This document shows positions 34,640 through 43,750 of a stretch of DNA of 64,000 nt, piece after piece. This DNA comes from Cryptomeria japonica (lineage: Eukaryota > Streptophyta > Pinopsida > Cupressales > Cupressaceae), in contig NC_081413.1 in NCBI RefSeq assembly GCF_030272615.1, positions 717,115,867 through 717,179,866 on the forward strand, read 5' to 3'. How positions within the stretch are numbered: the stretch's first letter is position 1; each line of letters opens with the position of its first letter. A model generated the notes under the pieces. That model was not told where the DNA came from, did no database searches, and was given only the letters and a program-made list of their open reading frames with translations. The translations under genes were made by a program, and so were the position numbers.

Positions 34640-34773
34640 ATAAGTCTCCCCACTAACCGGTAAATCTGATTTGTAATAGATCTATTAACCAACATGCTCA
34701 CATAGGATAGTTAAAGGGAAAAGTTTGAGATCCACTGATTCACCCCCCTCTCAATGGTGCATTATGTCTAACA

Positions 34774-34794
34774 ATTGATATTTGAGCCTAGGTA
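34774..34794 (+). other. Primer-binding site of element F
   Basis: ATTGATATTTGAGCCTAGGT follows the LTR end directly and resembles the TTGGTATCAGAGC site used by plant Copia elements, with a few substitutions. Confidence 0.65.
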
Positions 34795-34846
34795 TCTTGT
34801 TTATTAAGCTTTCTCTCACTTGGGTAGATTCTGGCTTAAGGACAAA

Positions 34847-36456
34847 ATGGTCTGTTTAGTGTCAATCCCTTCTCTAGTCTTTGATGGTTCAAACTATTCC
34901 ATTTGGATTTGTAGAAGAGAGGTCTACTTATCTTCTCTAGGGTTTGATGTATGGATGTCGGTTGTCAATGGTCTCCCTAGGAACGTCAATCCTCCCACCA
35001 GATCTGAAGAAGAAAGGAGATGCATGTGCAATGAAGAAGCCATGAAGGCTATATTCAGGGGGTTGACCGGTGATGTCTCCTCACTGGTGGATAAGTGTAA
35101 ATCAACAAAGAGTCTATGGGATAGACTAAAGAAGCTTTATGGAAATGAACCCCGCACCACTAGATCAAGTTGTGAGAGTGAGAAGAACTATGCAGTAGAT
35201 GCATGTGCAGATGATGAAGGTAGATTCACTAGCAACTGCAACATTGATGAAGAAGGAACCCACCTCTTCATGACTCAAGAACCTGAAGATGAGAGGCACA
35301 CATTTGAAAGTGATAAGTCAAATATATCCCACCAACAAGATGTGTTTGGTAGTGACAGTGAAGAAGAAGAAGAAGAAGAAGAAGAAGAAATAGATCTTGA
35401 AGGAGAACTTGTAAACACTCTTGAGGATCTCAGTAGAGTGAGAAATGAATACTAGTTATTCAAGAATGCAACTATAGTGAAGTAGAACTGGTTGGCAAAA
35501 TGCCTTGAAGAATATGAGAAATGTGTCTCAGGGTTGAGGGCTCAAGAAGCATGCACCAAGGAGTGTCGATGCAGTGATCTAGCTTCTGAGCTAGAAGTAA
35601 AAGATAAAGAATATTAGAAGTTGCTTGGAGAAATGGAGGTTCTCTGAAATGACTTTGAGAAATGTCAAGATGAGCTCAAGGTAAGAATCTGGTTTGATGG
35701 CAGCAGTGATGCCTTGGACAAAATGCTGAAGAGGCAAAAGCATGCCAAGGACACTGAAGGTTTAGGAAGTGGTTCCAGTGAATGTTCCACTAGCAAGAAT
35801 GTCCCCCACAATGGCATTCTATTTGTCTCCTCAAATGGAGAAAACAAAGGCCAAACCTTCACAGTGAGAAATACTCTCTGGAAGAAAGTTGATCTAAATA
35901 CAATCGGTGAAGAACTACAGACAAGAGTAAAGGCCGATATTACAAGGAGGAACAATGCAGATCCCAATGGAAAAGGGACGATGGGAGAAGACAGCTTCAC
36001 CGGAAGCAAAAAAATGAGGAGACAATAGAGAAGACCTCCTACCGGCAGAAGATAGAAACGCTGCCACCCACAGGGAAAAGAAAGTGTGGGAGAAGAAGAG
36101 ACTAGAAGAAAGGACTACACATAATGGACAACCCAGGATCCACTCTCAAGGAAGGAGAAGTGGAGATGGTAAACCGGTAAGATCTCCCCATGCATGGCAA
36201 AAACAAATTTGTAACTCATATGCCATCCTTTACCGGTTATTGCATTACATGTAATGCTTATGGACATATGGCAGAAGAATGTAGGAAGAGATCTAGAAGG
36301 AATAATCTAAGATCTCACAGACATCATACACATAAGAAAAATGTATCCAGGAATAGATACATGCATGTCCCCTCTCCTAGCTATGCAAAAATTGTTTGTC
36401 ATAACTGCAATGGATTTGGCCATAGAGAGTTGGAATGTAGGAAGAGGAACCTGTAG
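34847..36456 (+). pseudogene. Copia-type gag of element F with two zinc knuckles
   Basis: Gag would build the particle and bind element RNA. The ATG at 34847 opens FDGSNYSIWICRREVYLSSL and continues with EAMKAIFRGL and KSTKSLWDRLKKLYG, the N-terminal gag fold of plant Copia elements (UBN2/DUF4219 type). An acidic tract from a GAA microsatellite lies at 35355-35390. The frame stops at 35453; readable gag continues in pieces to 36028. At 36237-36450 two CCHC knuckles follow (CITCNAYGHMAEEC and CHNCNGFGHRELEC). At least four stops and one frame change break it. No protease or pol follows. Confidence 0.8.
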
Positions 36457-38157
36457 TCACATGGAGGTCGATATAGAAACTATTCTCTACAAAATGGTGG
36501 ACACATCATATGGAAATCAGAGACCTGCATGGAACCAAAGAAGAAATGTTCCTGCAGGAGCTAGACACAACAACATGACCAAGAGAAGATGGTCAAACCG
36601 ACATGTTAAGAGATTCCCCAATCATGAAGTTGGGATGAATGTTGTGTGCTACTATAGCACTGCTTCTGTGTGTAATGCATAATCTAGGAAAGGAAGGACC
36701 CATCAACAAAAGAAAGAAAGACTTGCACCCATGCCTGAAAATGGGAAGAAGAATGAGACCAAACAAGTTTGGAGGAAGAAGACCTTGGACTGACACTGTG
36801 CATCCAAAGCATAGGTGATATCTCCTAAGGCTTAAAGGAGATGCAAGACCTCAGAGGGAGTAATACACATTGAATTTATCATTTGTCCTCTCAATAAAGA
36901 AGGATAAGAAGAAGAACAAACTATTGCCGGTATGAAGGAAGAAAATAAGGGGACTAGTGTGTGCAGAGGCTACCCTGACTACACATCTACAGATGAGTGC
37001 TGGATCACCACTGCTATGTCAAAGTATGATGAGATAACAATTAGAATCAGATACAAAGTGACACAAAGGTTAGGAGTTAAGGAAGGTGCTCCGGTAGTGA
37101 TAGTTAACTAGTACAGGAGACCAACATGTGCAGGATGTTACCGACATGAATGCTAACATGTACATGTAGGTTATGTAAGACAATGAGGGTGGAGATAATT
37201 GCAATAGCCTCGGTAACATGGAATGGGAAGATATGTCTCAGGTGGTGTTGGAAAAGATCCGACTGACATATGTTTGCTTGATGGTTGATCATGCAGGCAT
37301 GCATATCTTTGGGCTAACTAGTTTAATTTATGGCATGGTGATGTCATTGTATGGCATTGTGTGATTTTAGGATCATGTCATAGGCTATGGTGGACATGAT
37401 GGAGCTAAAGATCATCAAATGATCACATATGCACAACTCAACCGGTACATGGAGATGATTGGAGCTCCTGGTATTAGACCTCACCAAAGTTGAGAACCTA
37501 AGATGTATGACCCAGGGGGAGTTCAAGTGGCTATGATGCATGGCCGACTTGCTTGAACTTGAAAGGGTAAGTGCACTGATTTCCCAAACTGCAAATGATT
37601 AAAGTTATAGTAGGAATACCCAAGAGAGTTTCATTGTAAGGGGTATCTACTTGTCATTTGGCTGGTTGTATTAATAGCACAATCACATTTGATTCCTACT
37701 TGTCATTTGGCTGGTTGTATTGGTAGTACAATCACATTTGATTCTTAAAGAAATTTGGGATCAAACAGGAGGTGATGAAGTTTGACCAATAGGTGAGTAG
37801 TGTTCACTGACACATCCCTCTTCAATTGAGTATTTTAACAAATGGTATAAAATTTGCATGCTTAATTGGTGTTAGTTGATGGTTGGGTCCTCTATCTCAA
37901 GTGTTGTGACTTGAGAAGATGTAATAATTTGTAACAATTGGTATCTAAGGAGGAGATTCATTTGAAAGAACTCTGTCAGTGCCTAGTAAATGTAAGGAGA
38001 AATGATACCCTACCAGTGCCCTTTGCCATTGTTGTCAAAGGGGGAGAGGGATTTTGTAGTATACCGCATACTACATGTGTTGAGAATCCATGGATTAGAG
38101 AAAGGGAGAGAAGGAGTATGTAGTATGCTGGATACTACATGAGTTGACATCAATGCC
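36457..38157 (+). other. Element F region where pol is expected but absent
   Basis: About 1.7 kb between the zinc knuckles and the polypurine tract contain none of the Copia protease, integrase, RT or RNase H motifs. GATTCCTACTTGTCATTTGG is partly repeated (37648 and 37696). TGTAGTATACCGCATACTAC and a near copy lie at 38055 and 38119 and form short inverted repeats. This is the basis for calling F non-autonomous. Confidence 0.65.
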
Positions 38158-38166
38158 AAAGGGGGA
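38158..38166 (+). other. Polypurine tract of element F
   Basis: AAAGGGGGAG precedes the TTTTTGG at the LTR start and is a standard Copia polypurine tract. Confidence 0.7.
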
Positions 38167-38172
38167 GATTTT

Positions 38173-39530
38173 TGGCATTGGTTTTTCATTGATATCAACC
38201 AGTATGGGATGACTACCAGTATGAGAGGAATAGGTTATGTGCAACACTGTCAAAGAAGAGTACAGGTTGAGATATCTTTGACATCACCTTATGATGCAGG
38301 ACACCGATAAGGTAAGATAGAGTATCCCACTTAGAGGAATGATCACTGAGGTTACTGATACACAAGTTGGTGCCTAACTTGTGTAGATGAGATGAGTAGG
38401 TTATTGATATAGTGTATCATTGGTAAGGAAAGGATGTCAAACTGGCAAGTGGTGTGTTGCCATAGAGGAGTCAGATCAACCAAGTGGTTGTCAACCAGCA
38501 ATATGATGACTAGTGCACAAGCAGGTTGGGCAAGCTGCTTGAGTAGTTGTTTATGATGAAGATGCAGAATGCTAACAAAATCACATCAACATAGGAGGAG
38601 AAGGATGAACGGGTCATCAATATGCTATGAGGTTGCAGAACAACAAGACTCCCACCAGATGAAGGTGCAGTCATCATGAGAAACCACATGAGTGCATTGT
38701 AGGATGTAGATTACAAAGACTCACTCTCACCGAAAAGTGGAACTTATCTCCTATTATGCATAATGTGCATCATAGTTCGATGAGTTAAGGTAGATGAGGC
38801 AAAGGCAGGTGTTTGAAGGCTCACACTGGATCTACCAGTGAATCAAATCAATGCCTTGAGTGCATGAAATCAGAATTATGCACTGGAGTGACTGAGAAGG
38901 CATGTTAAGATGCCAGTATAGATGAAGAGTGATGAGTTTGTCACTTTGACAAACTAGTTGAGACATGGTCAGAGATGATTAGGGAGAAGGTAAGGTTGAA
39001 CAGATACAGTTAGAGGAGAATGGCCTGATTGAAGATGTAGTCTGTTGAAGGTTGATGACATGGTGTCATCAAGAGGGTTTTATCGGTATGCAAGTCCACC
39101 AGTAATATGGACAAGGTGCAGATGCAAAAGACTCCCCGTCTGATGAAGATGTGCATAAGGAAGGTTAGCAAGAGTGTTGTCTATTTGAGTAGTTCACTGA
39201 AAGAGAAGCAGAGTGCAAGGTGGATGATAGACCAGTTTGAGGGTTTAACCGATAGGGTTAGTAAATCGATAGAAGAGAAGAACTGGTTGAGTGTTTGGTC
39301 GGTGATTCCTGAACTGACACCGATCCAAGATGGCAATTTGTCGAATTGGATGCCACAAGGAGATGAAGTGGTAAGCATATAGAGGTCAGTGGAGTGCCAT
39401 GTAGAGATAGGTGTCTCTACTGTTGTGCATTCAATATGGATCTCGTAATTTGTGGATTGGATCAGAAGAGTGCAACTCGAGGAAGAATGAGTGACAGAGA
39501 CAAATCAGGGAGTGGTTGGCACCTGGATCT
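38173..39530 (+). mobile_element. 3' LTR of element F, 3'-truncated
   Basis: It starts TGGCATTGG and aligns with 26893-28250, including a 22-base insertion near 39085. The alignment ends at GGATCT (39530), after which an unrelated sequence begins, so about 1.1 kb of the LTR is missing. Differences from the 5' LTR are mostly C/T and G/A transitions. Confidence 0.8.
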
Positions 39531-40330
39531 ATTAGGATAACTAGTGAACAACTGAGAGGGGAGGGGGGCGAATTAGTTGTTAACAGATTATGATTTTTAA
39601 TCCACAATATAACCTTAAATAGATCAAGTACTGGTAAAGCACAAACAGATGCCAGTAGGAACAGATATTGGTAAACAATACAACTTAGCAATTAACCAGA
39701 TAATCAATGTAAAGAAACCATACCACATAACATCATGATTTGTACGTGGAAAAACCAAAAAGGGAAAAACCACAGTGGGAAACCTACCCACAATCAGATG
39801 ATACTTCTGCAGAAAGTATGTGTTACAATGAGGGGCCTGCACTTGCAGGAAGGCACACTGCCTAGAGCGTACTGCTCATTACAAAAGAGTCTCACTGACT
39901 ACAGAGAGGCTACAACCTTCTCAAGATAAATGGAAAACAATCCAATAGAGTGGATTGCTAGAAATAGCATCTAGTACTATGCTTGATTACAGTCCCGGTT
40001 AAGCCCTATGTCGAAGGACTAAATCCTCTTCTGAATCCAATTCGATCACCAATGATCGATCAACTCCTCTGCCTGAGTGATATTACAATATTCACACATT
40101 ACATTCCTCGACCATGACCTTTCAATAACCATGATACTTTACAAAAACTTTCTACCTCTTATTTATACAAGCCCTAAGGCCTAAACCAATTAGGTCGGCC
40201 ACCTAAAGATATTACAATAAGATCATTACATAATTCCTTTTTACAATGATATGCCATGTTAGCTTAAGACCAAAACAATAATAGCAAATCCATAAAACAT
40301 CTCGAAACATCCAGGTAATGTGTAGAGTAC
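39531..40330 (-). mobile_element. Copia-type LTR fragment
   Basis: Read on the minus strand, the right part leads to a GGTTTTTCC phrase (39750-39780) and then to a C-rich CGCCCCCCTCCCCTCTCAG motif (39541-39562). These are the usual landmarks of the 3' end of long plant Copia LTRs, as in element E (54260-54460). No primer-binding site or coding sequence adjoins it, because it abuts the truncated F LTR. The right edge is uncertain. Confidence 0.55.
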
Positions 40331-40410
40331 ATACTAGCATGATACTGGTCCATAACCTAGATAGCAGGGATAACTTTACGAAACCACCCCCCGGGCAACT
40401 GTGTAAAATC

Positions 40411-40792
40411 TTGGCGAATCAGACATTATTTTTGGGGGGAAATTTTCATATCGATGGCGAATTTTTTTTTAAAATGGAGAAAAAAATTATTTTGTATTTG
40501 TGATTTTTTCTATGGTACGAAAATTCCATAAATTTCTGGCGAATAATACCTCATTCTATGGGGAAAATATTTATTGTGGGAGGCGAATAATTTTTGTTGA
40601 AAGGAACAAATATATAATTGTATGAGCAAAAATTTTTACTTCCAAGGAAAAATTATTTAAATGTATTGGCGATTTTTATCCACCGCTTGAAAATTATTGA
40701 ATTTGTTTTGGCGAATATTTTGTTATTTATGGAAAAATATATAATTAATTGGCGATTTCATGAATTCATTGCCATTAATAGACAAGGAACAT
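40411..40792. repeat. Degenerate ~42-bp tandem array with a TGGCGA(A/T)T core
   Basis: TGGCGA or a one-change form occurs at 40412, 40455, ~40498 (TGTGA), 40537, 40581, 40623 (TGAGCA), 40667, 40709 and 40750. The spacings are 43, 43, 39, 44, 42, 44, 42 and 41. Each unit continues with an AT-rich stretch containing ATGG(G)AAAAAT. Nine units are therefore present. It has no ORF and no recognised element flanking it. Confidence 0.75.
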
Positions 40793-41348
40793 CACATCAC
40801 ATCAGTACATCACATTGAATCTGGACTCTGCATGATGTATCAATAAGTGTGGCCTCTTTGACACATGAAGGGTGACACATACCTAAAATCCATCAATGAT
40901 TTTAAACCGTTTGATGATCGTAGATCAATGGCTGAAGTTTTATTTCAGCCCAATTTTCTGAAGGGAACATAGCTCACCAGAAAGTGCCTGGAATGGAATT
41001 GGATTCAATAGACACATATCAAATCTCATGAATCATGATTGATAATTTCGATCATTTAATATATATCTATTCACTTAAGGCAATCCACGTTGTCCCCACG
41101 ACTTCCAATGTGGTACTTGCCAACTTGGTACTGGTTTTGAGCTATTTCCAAATTTAAAGTAATTAATACGGTTAGAGAAGTAATTATTACAATCAAGAGA
41201 TTTATTTATATACTATCTCTACTTATTTCATCTTCAATTAGCCTTTGCCATTTGGTAGCTAAATCGTCGGAGCTCACAGTATTTAAATTCTTCCTCTGGT
41301 TTAGGTTTATAGGCTTAGGTTGTTTAATTTGTTAATCTATTTTCTCAA
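40793..41348. other. Region upstream of the truncated ORF at 41350
   Basis: No gene was recognised. TTATATACTATC at about 41205-41217 could serve as a TATA element about 135 bp before the ATG at 41350, but this is only positional. Confidence 0.3.
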
Positions 41349-41349
41349 G

Positions 41350-41781
41350 ATGGACACTCCCATCTCCTTGAGAAGCATTTCTGTAGAGGACCAGAGGACC
41401 TTTTTGGGCTCCATTAAGGACGAAACCCTTCAATTAGTCTACAAGGAGGTCGGTTCGTTCATCAATGAGGTTGTATGGATGGTGCTGGGCAGAGAGTTTT
41501 TGCAAAATAAAAATAGTTACCATGTTAACATGGACATTACATCTCATTTCTTAGCGTCTCTTCTGGACCTCAGAGGAGACAAGGTGGATATGCTGATGCT
41601 GTTGAGGAAGGCTTTTAAGGAGGACTTCCTTGGAGATGACATTAATGTTGTCATCCTTGCAGAAGTAGGGGTGGGGATCCCTTGGGTGAGTGAATTAACC
41701 AAGCTTCTCCTCCCTGACCAAACAATGCCTGTGGCTAGGCAACCGTTTCTCCTAAACCTGAGTGCAGAGTGTTTATGGTGA
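41350..41781 (+). pseudogene. Unidentified ORF truncated by the Gypsy C LTR
   Basis: I do not recognise this protein. From the ATG at 41350, 143 codons read through with balanced composition (MDTPISLRSISVEDQRTFLG, KAFKEDFLGDDINVVILAEV). No signal peptide or membrane helix is evident. The last host codon is TGG at 41776-41778, and the stop TGA (41779-41781) is the first three bases of the inserted LTR. The rest of the gene would lie on the far side of element C, where recombinant sequence now sits. It may be a host gene fragment or part of another transposon. Confidence 0.5.
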
Positions 41782-42558
41782 AAATGGATATAACAACAAT
41801 GTTGAAAGACTAAATGAATTCAACCACAAAACCCTAGCCTAACAACAACAAAGATCCACCATAACATATGAAGATTACCTAAGACAATGCAAATCAAATG
41901 AAATCACAAAGATTATACCATCACATGTCCAATAGCGTTTGGATGTCCATTCTTCCTATCTCCATTGATCTTGCTTTGATATATTTGCTCTTAGATTTTA
42001 TGTGTGCACAAGAGCTCAACAAAGAATGGAAATGTGGTTGCAAGTAGGATCGCATATGAAAGTTCGAATGCTAGGATGCTTGATTAAAATGTATATGTCT
42101 AGGGGTTGATAATGAAGGAAGCATCTCCTTATATAAAAGACACTATAAGAAATGAAGGGATAAGATTGAGAGGTGTAAAAGATAAACAGTCGGCTATGAT
42201 TAGAGAGTAGGTAGAGAAAATAAGAAAATAATGAGAGGGTAGGTAGTGTATGAATTAAGAGATGAATGGCATGTGTCATGGGTAGAAAAGGTTAATGAAT
42301 TAATTAAATAAATAAAGATTTATTTAATTAATAGAAGAAGTGGGATCAATTAAATAAATAAGATTTTTATTTAATTTAGGAAAAAGATAATTTAAATAAA
42401 TAAATGTATTTATTTAAATGAGAAATAAGGCTAGAAGAGGATAAATGAATTAATTAAATAAATAAATATTTATTTAATTAATAGAAGAATTAGGCTTAAA
42501 GTAATTAAATAAATAAAGATATTTATTTAATTAGACTGGACAATTTTAGGTGTCTACA
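41779..42558 (-). mobile_element. 3' LTR of element C
   Basis: On the minus strand it starts TGTAGACACC after the polypurine tract and ends ...CCATTTTCA (compare the CCACTTTTCA end of LTR1). It is 780 bp. A minus-strand TATA-like TTTTATATAAGG lies at about 42129-42140. The 5' third is a set of five AT hairpins (42300-42533). Confidence 0.75.
42300..42533. repeat. Five perfect or near-perfect AT hairpins in the C LTR
   Basis: Inverted repeats lie at 42300-42331, 42349-42376, 42390-42419, 42450-42481 and 42502-42533. Arms are TTAATTAAATAAAT or close forms, 10-14 bp, with 4-6 base loops. Four of the five have perfect arms. Spacing is irregular (about 40-60 bp). Confidence 0.85.
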
Positions 42559-42574
42559 TTTTGCCCCTCTTTGA
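42559..42574 (-). other. Polypurine tract of element C
   Basis: The minus strand reads TCAAAGAGGGGCAAAA directly before the LTR TG, the same as in A. Confidence 0.8.
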
Positions 42575-42907
42575 GACAATGCAGCTTGTCACGTTGTTTC
42601 AAAGAAGATAATATGAACTAATACAAAGTTGCCCCAACATGGGAATGATATGCACCCTCAAGAGATTGGATGAAAATGTCTAAATAGATCATAGACAATC
42701 TCTCGATAAGAAAGAAAGGCTAGAATGGACTGACTGAATAAAGTGACAGAGTCACAGGATAAAGAAGATTGACTTGGGAAATGAGAGCTAGGGCTAGGGC
42801 TAGGGCTAGTATAGTCTATAAGATAGACCATGAGGGGAAAACATCCTCATTGTCATCCACACATCGGAGAGATCAGAGTGCAGAGAGAGAATAGAGTAGC
42901 AGTAGTC

Positions 42908-42980
42908 ATGAATGATGGCATTGGTGCATAGATTCGATCGCGTTCGCCGATTTCAGAGTCCAACAGATGCAGGAGAGCTG
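42908..42980 (+). other. Candidate first exon of the antisense PMD gene
   Basis: ATG at 42908 opens 24 codons with one TAG (Arg/Ser-rich, IRSRSPISES), ending at a good splice donor CTG|GTAAGC (42981). No acceptor was pinned down; the coding frame resumes by about 43751. The lone stop is again TAG, as in the main frame. This is inference from position, orientation and the donor only. Confidence 0.3.
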
Positions 42981-43089
42981 GTAAGCACTGCAAAACCTCC
43001 TTGTACTTTGTCGCAATAAATGTTGTCATTAATGCATGCTAGGTAGAGCAATACATATATTTTAGAATATGTCAAGTAGGGTCAAAAAA

Positions 43090-43345
43090 TGCTAAGGTGC
43101 GTCTGTGCTGGTGCCAGGTGCGTCTGTGTTTGTGCCAGGCACGTCTATGCAGGAAAAGGCATTTATGTCAAATGTGAGCGCGTCTGTGTTGTGCAGGCGC
43201 GCTTGTGCTATGTGGGAATGTCTGTGTAGAGCAGGCGCATTTGTGCAGAGCATAGGCACGTCTATGTAATTCGAGCACATTTGTGCAGAGCAGGTGCATT
43301 TGTGCAATATGTAAGCATGTGTATGTCATGAAGGCGTGTTTATAT
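43090..43345. repeat. Minisatellite, ~20-25-bp unit, GCGCGTCTGTGC type
   Basis: Units like AGGCGCGTTTGTGCAGAGC recur about ten times with substitutions (GTGCGTCTGTGCTGGTGCC, CACGTCTATGCAGG, GCGCATTTGTGCAGAGC). It is GC-richer than its surroundings. In the PMD model it lies in the intron. Confidence 0.75.
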
Positions 43346-43461
43346 CTTCAAGGTCGAATCAGCAGTTCTATGATGAACATACGCTGTTGATTGGATAAGC
43401 TACTAAGAGGATACACTTAAGCAGGTCCTCTAGGGAAGACTAGAATAGTAGATAGGGCTAG

Positions 43462-43725
43462 GATAGATCGAGGCACTTTGTGATGAAGAGTGAGTACCAA
43501 GACATAGTACTTTGTGATGAATAAGGAGTACTAATATGAGTAGCACTTTGTGATGAACATGGAGTGCTAAAACACGTAGTACTTTGTGATGAACAGTGAG
43601 TACCACTAGGATAAATAGAAACACTTTGTGATGAATAGTGAGTGTCACTAGGATAAAGTGCCATATGATAGATATAAGCACTAGGATAAAGAGCAACATT
43701 TTGTGATGAACAAGGAATGCCACTA
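43462..43725. repeat. Tandem repeat, ~45-bp unit, CACTTTGTGATGAA type
   Basis: CACTTTGTGATGAA or a near form, followed by AGTGAGTACCACTAGGATAAA or similar, occurs about six times (near 43469, 43507, 43540, 43580, 43622 and 43698). It follows the minisatellite at 43090-43345. The ORFs reading through it on the minus strand are repeat artefacts. Confidence 0.75.
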
Positions 43726-43750
43726 TGACTGACATGATTGATTTGCTTGA

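Larger units (their letters stand above)
26893..34773 (+). mobile_element. 5' LTR of element F, interrupted by element G
   Basis: The LTR starts TGGCATTGGG (26893), runs to 29247, resumes after element G at 34640, and ends TCTAACA at 34773, giving about 2.48 kb. Its first 1.36 kb align with 38173-39530. ACCGGT-like hexamers cluster at 28680-28915. Near the end, GGTTGTAGCTCCTTGGGTTG is repeated in part (29028-29105), followed by the GAGGTTTTTCCCAACTTGGG phrase typical of the 3' part of Copia LTRs. Several short ORFs on both strands show no domain. Confidence 0.8.
26893..39530 (+). mobile_element. Copia-type element F with gag but no pol, carrying nested element G
   Basis: It is bounded by a long 5' LTR (26893-34773, split by G) and a 3' LTR starting at 38173, which is truncated. 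A primer-binding site follows the 5' LTR and a polypurine tract precedes the 3' LTR. Between them lies a Copia-type gag with two zinc knuckles, and then about 1.7 kb with no protease, integrase, RT or RNase H. Without the nested element F is about 7.2 kb. The LTRs agree over the whole shared length but differ at roughly one base in ten, so it is an old insertion. A full-length relative would have to supply pol functions. Confidence 0.8.

Noticed and set aside
35353-35390. GAA repeat as an independent microsatellite feature of interest
   Set aside because: It encodes the acidic tract of the F gag and is short; it is noted under that gene.
40411-40792. CRISPR-like array (regular spacing)
   Set aside because: The repeats are degenerate with no conserved 25-40-bp repeat and unique spacers, and the context is a plant nuclear genome.
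42787-42812. GGGCTA repeated about three times, telomere-like
   Set aside because: The plant telomere repeat is TTTAGGG. Three GGGCTA units inside a retrotransposon 3' region are more simply a short microsatellite.
43092-43735. Minus-strand ORFs rich in His/Ser/Cys and Tyr/Ser
   Set aside because: They are translations of the two tandem arrays and have the repeat's periodicity.
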